Assembly: GCA_018697195.1 (NCBI GenBank)
Contig: JAGMWU010000051.1
Location: 434,001-498,000, forward strand
Source: Certhia americana
Lineage: Eukaryota > Chordata > Aves > Passeriformes > Certhiidae
Reading direction: 5' to 3'
DNA: 64,000 nt
The position numbers and the translations under genes are program-made. The notes beneath the pieces are model-generated. The model did no database searches and had not been told where the DNA came from. It was given only the letters and a program-made list of their open reading frames with translations. The stretch's first letter is position 1, and every line of letters starts with the position of its first letter. Shown here in pieces: positions 37,241 through 50,470 of this stretch.

Positions 37241-37807
37241 TTCTCAGTGCTTTCCTCTGTGTGTTCCTCTGGTAATAAACAGACAACCCTGTAGTGCTGC
37301 AGCCAAAGAATAACTGTAAAGAATTTGCAGAAAGTTGCTGAAATGCTTTAATGACCACAAACAGAGCTCTAGCATCATCAGTGGATTTGGGAAGGGAAAA
37401 AGAGGGAACAAATTTTCCAGAGGAGGTAAAAAAACCCCAAAACTCCCTAGAAGGTAGTTTTAATTTTTTAATTTTTGGATTCATAGATCTCATAACTATT
37501 CTGGAATGATGACTCCACAGTATGGGGGGACTTCTATTTCTTATTTTCACAGATAGCTTCCTGAAAGATTGCATGATATGAGGAAAACCCTACAAGAAGC
37601 AATCAGAAACTGAGCTTTGGCACCATTTGCTTGTTTCTCCAAAGCGATCAAAAAGAATCTTTGGGGCAGGGAAAAACAAAAGGGTTCTGTGTTCTTCAGC
37701 TCCCCAGAAGGTTGACCTGACATGTGCATTATTTGAGTAGCTGGTGCAGTTGCAGGCCTTCCTCTGCTTTCAGACACAGTGGTGTGTACGATGTGTGCAG
37801 TCTGGGT

Positions 37808-38006
37808 CAGTGCTTCCCAAACCGTGGTCTGCAGAGCACTGGTGGTCCCAGAGGCCACGGCAAAGGGTGCACAGCTAATCCACAGAGGCACACTAAACTC
37901 TATTTTAAATAGTGTTTTCAATTAAAAGCTTGGTGATAACGATGCCTGGTGGTCCGTAAGAAATTCTGAGGGTTGATAGCAATCCAAACCAGTTATGGAA
38001 CCACTG
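37808..38006. mobile_element. hAT-like non-autonomous DNA transposon (about 199 bp)
   Basis: The left end is CAGTGCTTCCCAAACC. The right end, reversed, is CAGTGGTTCCATAACTGG, giving imperfect terminal inverted repeats in the CAGTGGTT class of hAT/Charlie elements. Inside are tggtctgcagagcactggtg and a matching tggtggtccgtaag, also typical of such elements. The flanking 8-mers gtctgggt and ttctagtt agree at 5 of 8 positions, and the right one resembles the hAT target preference nTCTAGAn. There is no transposase. Confidence 0.6.
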
Positions 38007-41000
38007 TTCTAGTTTCTAGTGGGACCTTCACTTGTTTATGTTCACTCCTCTCCTCTTGGATTGCCAGCTGAATTCAAATCTGAAACTCTTGTTATAAAAT
38101 GTGTTCTGTTGGCTAGCAGGATTTCTTTCCTTCTGCTTTTTAAAAAATTCTATTTCTAATCTATAAATTGAAATATTGGAAGTATGAGATGTAATAGAAG
38201 CTACATATATGGATACAGTTTGCTTTGCTTCAGGATGAAAGTAAACAACGATGCAAAAACCAGGAAAAATTTTGGTCAGATACCTTTGAAGTACATGTCG
38301 AAAAGCTCATTGACAAGAAGAAACTTATTCCTGTGAGGGAACACAGCATCTGTGACCTACAGTTCAGTAGATTTGCTCAGAGATTTAGTGACAGTTGCTC
38401 ATATTTTGTGTTTAAGCTCAAAATATTCCCCATGTCTCCAAAGTACATGGTAAGACATTTTATTATGGCCACTGTGACTGTGATTTCTTTGCAAATTTTC
38501 ACACGTTTCTTCCCCTGATTAATTTTATAAAATGAAAGAAAATCATGTCTTTATCTTCCTTTCCCTCTCTCTCTTTCCCATTATACTCCTGACTTCTATC
38601 AACAATAAAAGAAACTATCTTTCCTGTATCCACTTGAGAGCTATAGCAGTGATGAAATTTTCTCAAGTCATGGGATAATATCAAATAGAAACCACACTGA
38701 TTCTCCTAAGAGATTACTCTCCTGTTTTGATTCAGCTCTAGAATAAAGTCTCAGAAATTAGCAAATTAAATTGTCCTGCTAAGGATTAAGATTTTGGGGA
38801 ATTAGTAATTTTTTAACTAGAGGATGTTCTAAAACTTCCCTTGTGTTCCTGAAAAGTTCACTAAGGTTCCAGGATCAGTGGAGTCTATCAGAAACTGCTG
38901 ATGGGGGAGGGAGGGGAACCTCTGTGCTCAGATAATGCCTGCTGTACAGAAAGCTCTCCATTAGCTTGTCATCACTTGGAATCAGTTCTAAGCAAGTCTT
39001 TGTTAGGCAGCTAAAAATATTTAAGTAATGATTGCTGTGATACCTTAATGGAGAACAATAATCTCATTTTTTTAAATTTTCTGAGATTTCAAAAATATTC
39101 TTGGTCTGCAAGAAAAAGAAGACAAGTCTTTCCAGAAATGTTCATGAAATGAAGACATTAGTACCAGCAGATTTGGGATTTGACCCATATTTGAGGCTAG
39201 ATTTTTCTTTTTCCAGTGAATATTCTGATTATCTAGTTATTTGGCACTGTATACACTCAGTTTCTCAGTCTCAGAAGAAAAAATTCTTGTCTGAATTCCA
39301 AAGTTTGCTGTCACATAGACCAGAATAATTCTGTTGAGATTTTTATTTTGGTGAAAAAGACACTGCTTTGGCTTTTATTGCAACCCTTGGATTCATCTGT
39401 TTCTCTGTTAGAAATGCCTGCCTGGTGTCAAAGATGTTAGTTCAGACTTTATTCCCAAAACATAGAAGGAATGTTTTCATGAGTAACATGAACTAATAAG
39501 CATCTGATCTAATGACTCTAAAAGGTGATGACTGCCAGTATTAATTAAAATTAAGCCTTTTTTCTTTGGTGAAGGTGCTCAAGGCCACTTCCAGCAATCT
39601 GCCAGGCCATCAGAGGAGTCTGTAGTTTGCCAGTCTGAGTTACTACCATTTTCTCGAGTTCATTTGCCAGCAATGCAGGCAGCTGCTGCTCATACACTCA
39701 GATATTGGACCACTGATTCCTCAGTGCATGTCTTAGGGCAGACAGGCAGAGAGGAGCCTTTATCTGCCACTGAAGTCTTGGAGTAGCCTATATTTTACCC
39801 CTCATTTAGATGCCATTTCTGACTGAGTTTTCGACTTCTAACTGAGCACTAGACTTAGGATGGTTTGATGTGGAAGTTTTTACAAATTCCACAATTGCTG
39901 TAGTTTACCAGACTCAAACGTGCACAGATTCAGCAGAAGATTTTCAGCCTGGAGCCACAATCAGCTGAGGATCACACATGCTGAATACACGTTCAATTAT
40001 TCAGCTGTGAGCACAGGGTTAAAGATGTAACTGTGCCATAGCTATTTGCAAGACATCTATTTGTCAGAGTTACTAGATGGGAATTCTGCTGTTGCACACA
40101 TCATCCTGAAATGACTCATGTCAGCAGCTAGATGAATAAGGCAGTCACAGAATGTCAGCTATTAGAAATATAACTTAGCTTGAAATATTTAACTGCAGAA
40201 CATACAGAGGTTGGCCAGTGATTTCCTAGATCTTGCATCAGCAATGATAGAAAAAAGCACTACACACTGTTGTCAAACAAAACAAATTCTTCATGCACTT
40301 ACACAAGACACCAGATTGATTATATGACACAATACAACATAGGTCAACGGGAAAAAGAAATGAACCACAGCAGAACTAAAATTTTTTTGACAAACCTACC
40401 CTTTTCAACAAGTCTGGTAAGCTGATGACAGATGGAGTAATTTTTTATGGCAAAAGACAATAGATACATCTAGATGAGCAAACTAAAACTCAGACAACAG
40501 CACCCTAAGTAGTGTTGGATGAAGACTTTTACAGACAAGTTTATTTCCTTTGTAATTTTGAATTTTATTCAACACATATATTATCAATTCTCAAGGAAGA
40601 TAGTGCAGGCTCTTCTTTTTGGGTTTGATCCAAGGGCAATACAAGTCAGAGGCAGTTTCCTCACTGTCTGGAGCAGATCCTTTATTTGCATTTTCAGCGT
40701 AATTAACTTCGAGCTTCTTGGTTTATAAAAGCAGGGACTAATTTAATTTAATGTAATTTAATTTCTCTGTCCCTCTAACTTTCTGTACCCAGTGCTACCT
40801 GTCAAAACTAAAGGCCACTGAAACTACTTTGTACAGATAGAAAAAGAAAGGCAGAAGAGCAGGAAACACAGGAGGGCGTCTACTCTGTCAACCCTGATTT
40901 AGGCTAATAAGACAAATGTTCCTCACAACAGCTTTTATTCTTCCTGTTCTTAAGGTACAGGAGGTTCCAGGGTTTAGTCCAGTACCTCAGGACCCCTACT

Positions 41001-41599
41001 GGTATATGTTTCACTAAAATTAACCTGAAACTGTCTTTCTGAGTGCAAACCCACTGCTTCTTTCTCTAGAGCTGCCAAGAGCAGTTTATTCCCTCCTTCT
41101 AGTAGCAGCCTTGAAATACATAAAGATGTCCATCCCTTCCCAGATGTGTTGCATCATCAGTTCTTGCCCAGCACCCCCGAGAGCTCTGCTCCTTTCCCCT
41201 GCTCTCCCAGCTGGCTGGTTGGTGTTGTGGTTCTGGAGATGTGACAGGGTGCTCCAGCTGAGGTCCTGCCTCTTTGGGGCCAGAGCAGGAGGAGCTCTTC
41301 ATGTGCCTTGTATGCTGTAGTCCTATTTATTCCTGCCAGCATTCCTTATTTCACAGCAGCAGGACATTTTTGACTCTCACTCATCTTGCAGCCGTCTTCT
41401 GTGCAGCTGCTTTCACACCAGATGTTTCCCATCTTGCATTTGATCATTACCATGTACAGATCTTTGCCTTTCTGATTTGCCTCCTCTTTCTTTACCTTTT
41501 TTTCTTCTTTTCTGGGTCTTTTATCCATGATCATGCTCAATTTTGACCCCAGCTTCCTCATAGTCCTTCACAACATAACATAATTCACAAATGCAATGT

Positions 41600-42075
41600 G
41601 CACAGCTTATTCTCTTGGTCAAGTCAAGAGTATAATGCTGGCTGGTACCAGCTCCAGCACAGATCACAGGAAGCCTTGTCAGCACACCTTTCCATTTTGA
41701 TAACTACCCTCCAAGTACGACTTCCAGATGGTCTGTACCCATGTGGCATGTTCTTATTTTTCTTATGAGAATGTCACATAAAGCAGTGTCAAGAGCCCCC
41801 TTTAAGTCCAGGATGTATGGTATAAACTGCTTCTGCTCTGCCTCTGAGGCCCTGGGTGGCCAAAGAAGGAAATTAGATTGGTTTAATGTGATTTCTTCTT
41901 GACAGGTCCTCCTTGACTCTTACTCATGTCCTTGTTCTTAGTTATAGGCTTACAAATGGGGGTGTATTCCCATATTTTTTCATTTACTGAAGTTAAGCTG
42001 ATTGGTCCTATAATTCTTTTTTTATTATTTTCTTTTTTTGTTTTTTTTTTTTTTTTTTTTTTAGACAAAGGCAAT
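41600..42075 (-). mobile_element. Decayed CR1-type LINE reverse transcriptase
   Basis: Conceptual translation of the minus strand gives fossil reverse-transcriptase blocks. GPISLTSVNEKIWEYT (about 41970-42015) parallels the CR1-clade RPVSLTSV motif. ALDTALCDILIRKIR, with its start at 41782-41796, parallels the KAFDTVSHDILIRKLR motif just after the first catalytic Asp region. An in-frame stop and frameshifts follow. It is much older than the CR1 3' ends elsewhere in the window. A T-rich expansion interrupts it near 42010-42062. Confidence 0.75.
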
Positions 42076-44112
42076 ACATTTGTTTTTTCAATTCTTCTTA
42101 ATCAGAGTTCTCCGCAAGTTTTCAGCACTAGTGGCTGTAAGGACAAGCAGCTATACCCTGACTCCATTAAATGTCTGAGATGAGAGACAGCTAACTGGGA
42201 AGCAATCAACAGGGAAAAATACTTCTCTTTAATGCTCAGAGGGTGTTCCTCTGTTGATGGTCTTAGTTTATAACCATCTGCTCACCATTCACCTGTTTAG
42301 TGAAGCCTGCTGCAAGACGTGGCCTTCTTGACATTATCCCTGGTGTGCACTCTCCTCAGGAGTCCACTCCTCTGAGCAGCAGATCAGCCTTTGTTCTACA
42401 TCTCCTACTCCCCGACAAAATACTAACTCATTGATTTCTGTGTAGCCTTCTGTCAAACAAAAATAGATATAGCCATCCATGGTTGTGAGGTTCCTTTGCA
42501 GCTATGCTCGGAAGTGTTCCTGCACAGTGAACTTGGTACTGACTGAATATCTGTTACTGGCAGGACTTCCTGGTCCAGTCTGATGGAGCCTGCTGATGGT
42601 CATGTTCAGTAATGTCCTCTTTACAGTATTCATTCATTTCACTCTTCCTCCTTAAACCCCTTATTTTCTACCACAGTCTAATTAAAATGTCTTGTTTAAT
42701 TTTGTTTCATCCATATAGGTCTGTTTAGCTGAACTAGAGCTGGAGCAGGAGTGATTACGGCATCTTCTTCCTAGACTGTCTGTGGTGTCTATCTTCAATT
42801 ACACATGGCCAGGACAGAGAAAATTGCAGATCTCAAAGCTGAGCATGTGTAGTGATATGACATAATGGTTTATTTACAGATTCTTCTCTTACTCAGCATT
42901 TTTCATCTCCAGGCTCCCACTAAGTTTTTTATGGCTGAAGGTGCCAGGATCTTGGCCGCCAGTTTAGAATTGCTCTGTCAACTGTATTGTTTTCTGTTGC
43001 TCATGTGGGTTTGTGAAATCTTCTTTTAGAAAGGTCTGTACATGAGCCAGAATTATTTCACACTAGCCTTATTGCAGGTTCTTGCTGTCACTCTTTATAT
43101 ACTTTGGAATGCATGTCTATTAAAAAGAGATACTTGCTCTGCCTCTCCTTTTCACATTTTTTACAAACATTTTTTGAATGTCATTGTTATTTTCCGAAGG
43201 CTTGGTGTTGCTTTCCACAGCGATTTCTGTAATGAGTCTTCCAAGGATTTACAGGGATTTTTTACTTTATTTACCCCCTAATTTATTCAGTTAAGTCCTG
43301 GCAACTTTAAACAATAGTCAGCATTTCTGTTCCAGTGAGCATAATTCTGTTGTGTTTTTGACTCTCTTTTGGCAGCATGTCCCTTGGTGAAGTTTTCTGG
43401 GGCCGATTCTGTGAGGTTAGTGAGTTTGCTGTAATCTTTGAAAGGATGTTTAGCAATGCCCAGAGAAATATGAAGTGTTTGGGGCTCTCTGCTGAAAAAC
43501 TCTATTTGCCATAATGAATATTTCCTACCAGCTCAGCCCTAAGGAGCAAACTGTATCCCATTCTTACAGAAAATGGTGAAATTGAGTTTTGGTCCCAAAG
43601 TACCGCAGCTTGTTTTTGCCAAAGTTAAATCAGAACATGGTGCTGAGCACACATTTAAAGAGTGCACAAGAGCATGGCTTGAGGAGCACGAGGGGGCAGT
43701 TCCCAGATGCACTGGGTCTTTGAGAGGAGCCTGTGTATGTCACAGACGGCTGTGTTTTCACAATGCTGCTGCTAATACGACCAAAGCAGCATGTGGGAAG
43801 CAAGAGCTGGAGCAGAGAGATCGTCTCCTGCTTGTGTTCCCCTCTGGACCTGCTGATGTCCCACTGTGGCACTCAATGATTCCCTGCTGAATGTTTGGTG
43901 CCTTTTCTTTTCAGCGATGACAAGAGGTTTAATATGTCAGAGTATGTGAAAGCTCAGCTGGAGACATCGTGCAGTGTACTGAGGTTTAAAAAAGCTCTTT
44001 GCACCCCTTGCCAGAAAGCATGGAATCCTGAAGGCATCCCAGAGAAACTGGGTTCTAAAGTGTACCAGTGTCCTTAAGATAAAAGGTCTGTGAGGAACCA
44101 GATGTGTTATAC

Positions 44113-44226
44113 ATTCTATTCTATTCTATTCTATTCTATTCTATTCTATTCTATTCTATTCTATTCTATNNNNNNNNNNATTCTATTCTATTCTATTCTA
44201 TTCTATTCTATTCTATTCTATTCTAT
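44113..44226. repeat. (ATTCT)n pentanucleotide array with assembly gap
   Basis: About 11 units before and 9 after a 10-N gap, then degenerate units (ctatccta, ctgttctattctgttcta) to about 44252. It lies in WNT7B intron 2 and is the reverse complement of the array at 29676-29755. Confidence 0.97.
44170..44179. other. Assembly gap (10 N)
   Basis: Ten N's inside the (ATTCT)n array; the true array length is unknown. Confidence 0.98.
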
Positions 44227-44754
44227 CCTATTTTCTGTTCTATTCTGTTCTAATAATTCGACTGCCTCAACCTGTTAACAATAGCTCTCATGTAGGATTT
44301 GATCATGAATTACAGTCTCTCTTTTAAAGGGCATTTCATAGAGAAAAATAAGTCCAATATTCAGGGAAAAGGGAAGGGAATCTATAAATATGTGGGCACA
44401 CACTTTTATCTTTTTTTTTAGGTTTGGTCTTGATAGTATTCTTGCACTGTAATAAGGCCTGTTAAGGGTTTCTGAGGTACCTGTGTGGTGCTCAGCAAGC
44501 AAAGCATTGTCCACTAGGATTCAAGAAGCAGAAAAGACACAGAAAAAACAGAAGGAAAAAACAAACAGAAAAGAAACCTCTGGTCTGAACCTGAGAAGAA
44601 AGCAGAGGACAGTAGTACCAATCACATTTTTAAAGTGCGTTTGCTTTCAAGTCAACTTCATGCTCTGTTTAATGAGCATTAAAGAGCACTGAGATTTTCA
44701 TGTGCAAAGATTTTAGAGGCTTTGGCCTTCCATGAGTGAATCAGTTCAGAATGG

Positions 44755-44807
44755 ATGCACTCTAGGTAGGATCCTGCCAATCTAAGTTATTCTGTGATTT
44801 TGTGACT
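44755..44807 (+). mobile_element. CR1 LINE 3'-end remnant
   Basis: The string ggatcctgccaatctaagtt, followed by attctgtgattttgtga, resembles the CR1 terminus with its octamer end repeats, plus orientation. Degraded. Confidence 0.6.
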
Positions 44808-45074
44808 ATATTTGACTTTGCTGTGGACCCTTTTACACAAATACTCTGCCATTCCTTCTGTTATACTCATGAATAATAAAAATCCACTACCATGCAGAAT
44901 CAGACCTTCTCAGTAGACTTTTTGCTGGGTCAGTATTTTAATTAACTTAAATCATCTCAGTGATCTGACATAATTTTAACTGTGTTGAAGAGCACCTCTA
45001 TAAAAATAAATCTGCACTGACATTTGCATGAGGTCATCTTTTCCTCTATTATCTTATGTCATTTCTAACCCAGA

Positions 45075-45175
45075 TAACAAATCCCCAAGGGCAGTGGTCA
45101 TGTCTGTGTTCTCTTGTAAATCACTGTGCATACCTGTCCTTTGCTGTAGGAACATGTTAAATAACAACACCTTCT
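45075..45175 (+). mobile_element. Possible ancient L2-like LINE tail
   Basis: The string caagggcagtggtcatgtct, then gtgttctcttgtaaatcact, and a later gaacatgttaaataac resemble the 3' tail shared by L2-type LINEs (aagggcagggaccatgtct...aataa). This is a weak, memory-based match. Confidence 0.3.
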
Positions 45176-48100
45176 AAAGGATCCACTGAATTAAGGGTGT
45201 TTGTAAGCACCAAGCTCCTATACCTGGGCATGCCCTAGTGCCTGTGGTTGGGTTTCTGTATATTTTGCAGCTGAAATTTCTTATCTTGCTTCCTGAGGTG
45301 TTTTAGTTAACTCATGAACATTACCTGAAAGTTCTGTGCAGAGCCTATGAATGGGCCAGTGCCACTTTGCCAGAATTATTGAATTACAAATATCTGAGGG
45401 ACACCTGGATGAAATTGGTGTTAGACACAAATCTGTTTCTGCAAGAGGCAGTCCTTGCCTTAAGGAGGCACATCTTTCAGCTGGAGAGGGCAAAAGAAGA
45501 GAGATATAATTACCTCTCTTTCACAGGGGCACAAGGAGGTCAAGTTATGTGTCCAGAGAATGACCTGCAAGAGGACGAGCTGTCCTCTTGTTGGACTCTT
45601 TTTGTGGGGAGATAACAGAGTAATTCAGTTGCAGTCCTATCAAGTGACAACCAAAATACAAATTGAAGCCAGGGAGAATATCCATGCAGCTGCATGGTGG
45701 GACAGGAGCCCTCACTGAGACGAGCAGAAGTCCTGGAACTGGGAATCCTCTGCTCTGCTCTTCCACTGTTCAATACTGTATAGAACTGGACATCTACTGC
45801 CAGAGACACAGAGGGATCTGCCACAGCAATGTTTAGCATCCCAGTGCCTGCCAGAGAAGGACATGGCTGTTGGAGTCCACTCTTTGCATTCACACTCACG
45901 CTCATCCTCACGAGCCACACCTGCTTAGCATGGATCCACATCCTTCCTTTACTTTCAATTTGGAAAAAATAATTGATTAAAAAAATAACTAATGTGTCTT
46001 CACAGAGAATTGCTAAGGTTCCGTTTGTTCTGTTTCAGACGGGTTTCACATCCCCATTTGGAACTGACAATGTTTCTCGACTTCTAGTGAGATGTGTGCA
46101 GCTTCAAGCTGGATCTTCTGTTTGTCAGCATAGACTTTTTCCTTGTATTCACTTTTCATGTTAGCCCACATAAATTTTTGAGGGAGAGAGAGATAGATAC
46201 ATATAAATCTAGAAACCTCCTTTTGGAAACACATACAAAGTAAGTGTAGCCCAGTGTATTTAGCAAGTATGAGATACTGCTTTCAGACTAGGTCCTAATG
46301 TGTATGGGATACAAAATAATTTACATCTATAGGGCAAGAGCTAATCACCTAGAGCTAAATCTGCAACAGGGTGTTGGCGCTAAAAGCCTCTCTTTTAGAT
46401 GTTCTTCCACATAGCATTTTCTATGAGGCTGGCAAGAAATCCAACCTCACCAAGCACTGAGAGAATTAGAAACCAAAAAAGCAAGGCTCCCAGAAGGTAT
46501 CAAGCTGCATGGGGAAGCCCTGAAACTGGCAGTAGAAAATGCAAAGAAAGGGAGAGTCTAAACTTATCCCATCAGAGTTAAGCCAGATTTCCCTGCACAG
46601 TGAGTCTTTCCAACTATGCTGGCAGCAATCATCTTAGTGTAATTGCTGGGGGGACATGGTGGTTTTAGAAAAGGAGAGCCCACCCTTTAAATATTCTGAC
46701 TGGGGAAAAAAGATTTCTTTATATGAAAAGCCAGGAGATGACTTTGTTGGTTTCACTGATTAGAAAAAAGACATTCTTCTGAGCATAATATAACTTCTTC
46801 TAGTGTGTTTTTCTATGGGTTTTTTTCAGTATCATTTAACTTGGTTCTATCAAGTACAGAATTAGGATGAGTTTATGTAAAGTACTAATTCTACTTAGTC
46901 ATGACATTTCTAAAGTGAGATTTCTGAAGAGCACCAGTATCTTTTATTAAACTGAATCACATACACTAGGCATCTATGTGACCTAGGAAGGGCCTAATAA
47001 ATATAGATATATTTATTTAAATTATCTTCAGACTTCCAATCTAAATCCAGACAAATATCATGAAATAAAATAACCACTGACCTTTTAATTCTCATTGCAA
47101 CAGCAACACAAGATGAGCATTCTGTCAAATAGCTATGAATTAATGACCTCTAGAAATACCTTGCTCTACACAACATTTTGTGGTAAGAGCTGTGGATATG
47201 GAAGAAATATGGCCCAAACTGAGAAATGGTGACAGACAGATTGGGAGCTCTGAATAGCATTTCAGGCTGCTGGTCGTGGAGAAGCAGCTCCTGTGTGCCT
47301 AGGACAGCATTTTCCAGGCACAGAGATTGTTATGCTTTCTTGTCTGGTGGCTCTGCTCTTCAAGGTGTCCTTCTTCTTAAACAGTGCAGAGACATAGACA
47401 AAAGATTTATGTTTGACCAAAAAGAAGGAAAGATAAATTGAGTCAAATAATATACCAGAATATTTTCCTCTGCAAAAACTCTGCACTGGAACACAGCAGA
47501 GTGGTTCTTACTTCATTTGCTGGGAGTTGCTGTTGGATTTTCTCCTGGAGGATAACTCTGTATGTTGTCCTACAAATCTGTACTCACATAAATTCCCAGC
47601 ATGGTTTCTAATGCCTGGCAGGATACCTTAGAGGACCAGCTCAGTAAGTCAAGGTCCACAAGCAAGTCACTTGCACTGCCACACGTGACCCATCCTGTAT
47701 GTGTAGGGGCTTTCATGTGTTTGCTGCACTCCTGGCAGGGCAGAGTTTGGAAGGGGAGACAAGAGCAAGTGTCATGTGGCTGTTTAGGTTGTTCTCACTG
47801 TTCACATATCCCTCATGGCAGCAGATGTGCCTTGCTGGCTTTAGCCCACCCCACCCAGCCCTTCCCTGGTGGCTGCAGCAGAGGGGCTGGGCTGGCAGCC
47901 CCCCAGCATATGTCTGTGCTCTGCTAATTCTGCCCAGAGGTCACCTCTCCTGGGCTGCAGCAGCCCTGCAAGTCATGGCAATCCTCCTTCCGAGCTCAGG
48001 GGCTCTGGAGAGCAAATAAGAAAGTTCTGGTGGAAGGGCTGGGTTGAGACTTGCTTTTGAATTTGCTTAAATATTTTCCAAATGCTCTTTCACACTGTTT

Positions 48101-48369
48101 TCTGATACATCTGGCTTGCCTGTACATCTTGTTGGGAGGAGAAACAGGGCCAAGTAATGATGTCCACCCTTCTTGGTGTTTAAAGGGTCCTTGCCTGGTA
48201 GTCACATTTGTAACCCCAGGAAGCAAGACACAGCACCAATCACACATATGAAAGAGATTTAGAAGAGTAAAGGGCTCAGAGAAGTTTGGATAAATACACA
48301 AAGTTTAGATTCTGATCCAAACCTCTCTGGTTTGCAAAATGAGTTTGGAAGCATCACAAGAGCAAAGTC

Positions 48370-48385
48370 TTTTTTTTTTTTTTTT
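48370..48385. repeat. Poly(T) run, 16 bases
   Basis: Simple homopolymer in intron 2. Confidence 0.9.
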
Positions 48386-50377
48386 CAACTCTGGAGATTC
48401 TGGTCCTGACAAGAGTTGGGAAGTGATAAGATTCACATAAACAAGGAAGGGTCATCTGAATTTTCTCAGGACTCATCCTGTTTGATACTGAATCAAACCT
48501 TAATCCAAGCCTGTCCAGCTAACCCCACTGGGTCAAGTTATCTGATCTAGCAGACAAGTGTTTGCTGTTTATTATTTGTGTTGTGTTAAGCTTGTGTCTT
48601 GCCATGGACTGAGTGATTTAAGGACACCTTAAAATGTTGGTCCAACCTGCAAGAGACTGACAAATGGCAGCTGCCATAGCAACCCTGCAAGTTACCTGCT
48701 GAGAAAACTAAATTTTATAAGAATAAAAAGATCAAATTTCTAGCCCACAGTCAATTGTTTTTAAGCACTATACACTAGAAAGGAATGGTGAGTTTTAAAC
48801 AAAGACAAGATGAAAAATTCTAGGTTTTTAAGATGCTCCAGCTTCAGACCAGGCTTTATGACCAAGATGGGAGGAACAAGACCCTTTCTGCTGTACATGA
48901 GTATTTCCATAGATTAATTGATATTAATACCAGTCTTTGAGATGCTGCTCATGCAAAACTGCTTCTATAAGCCACTAGCAAGTGTCTCTGCTGAAAATCC
49001 CCCATTAAAGCTAGATATGGGCCTCACTAAATAATCTTTCCAGCCCCCCACTTTCCAGCAGCTCATTTCCAGATCTGAACTTTGGAGCTGACCCCTGTCT
49101 TTGTGATGGGCCAAACCAAAAGCCAGATCTGAACACCGCTGAACTCTGGGAAAGTTCAAATCTATCGTTTGTGGTTCAGGTTGAGCTCTAATTAAAACAG
49201 ACCAGTTAGAAAGGCAAATGTCTTCAAACCAAACCAAAACAAATGTTTCACGTGAAAAGTTTTGGATCAGGCTCTATGGTACCAAGTAGTGTTTTTTGCT
49301 ATCACATGATGTAATGTTCTTCTGGTTAACTGACAGCATGGACATGCTGCTGTATGAGATATTCCATGCAGACACATTGAACACAGCCTCAAGAAGAAGG
49401 CAGTATTCATGGAAACACTTTCATGATGTGCAAAACCCCCTCAGCAATCTCCCTGCCACTCAGCTCTGAGGGTAGTCTGCCACCTTTCAAAATTTCCATG
49501 CCCATCCCTTCCAGCACAGTAGTCCAGGGTCTCTCAAAAAACAGTGTCTTGCCTTCTCTGAGTGAAGCCTATAACTTACAATGTCATCACTATGTGGGAT
49601 ATTGCCACTAATCCCTGAAAACAAACAAAGGGGTGCTGCAGAACTTTTGGTTGCATAAGAGGGCAGGGAAAACCCAGCTAAATCTCCTGCTCAGAGCTTC
49701 TGTTTATACTATACTTGATACTACAGTGTAATAATCAACAGGGTTGATCAGTGGGCAAGGGAAAAGCAAACAAAAGGGAAGGGAACTTGGCTTCAGCATT
49801 ACTGAACTGCTGAAGTGAAAGAAAATGAGAGACAGCAAGGAGAAAGAGAAAGGGAAAGAGGGGAAAAGTGTTAATGTCCTGTCTCTGGTGTCAGGATGTC
49901 ACAGTGCACCAGCAACATAAAAAAGAGGGAACACAGACAGGAAGATTTACTCAAATAATCACAGCATATACACAATAAGTAACCAGAATTTACTCTCCCT
50001 GTGAGCTTTATTATGTCCCTTTTATGTTGCATATAAATACTGAGCATCAGTTCAGTATTTTCTCTTTGTGGAATTTGAGTGGACCTAAGATTTTTAAACT
50101 TCCTTCTTCTGAAAACTAAGTTAATAATCCTACTAGGGCTTTCTACTGAAACTACTGAGACTTTTTGCTATGGTTTTTTTTCAGGCCTGGACTTGCTTTT
50201 TAGAAGACCAAATTCCTCCACGATATTTCTTTCTTTTCCTTTTTCTTTCCTTTTTGAGTAAGAACACTTTAACAGCAACCAGTTTTGTTTGAGGATACAT
50301 CCCAAATGTTTAAGTGGAGGTTAGCCCCCAAACATTTCAATTCCTCACTGAAATCAGTCATTTTCAGTTTCCAGAGA

Positions 50378-50470
50378 GCAAGGTATGAAGTGACTTGACC
50401 AAGGTCACAAGAAAAGGCACCACTGCGAGCAGAGAACAAGTCCACTATCTCCTGGTCCAAGCTTTCACCA
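50378..50470 (-). mobile_element. tRNA-SINE (MIR-like) fragment
   Basis: The string gaagtgacttgaccaaggtc, then acaagaaaaggcacc and agagaacaagtccactatctc, matches the reversed core and body of MIR-like SINEs (agtgacttgcccaaggtcacacagcaag...). Same family type as the copy at 34.2 kb, opposite orientation. Confidence 0.6.

Noticed and set aside
38225..38518. 97-codon plus-strand open frame
   Set aside because: Starts and ends in AT-rich intron, has no recognisable domain and no splice partners; its length is within chance for this composition.
40140..40165. agtcacagaatgtcag, resembling a CR1 3' end
   Set aside because: Only about 16 bp match and the following sequence does not continue as CR1.
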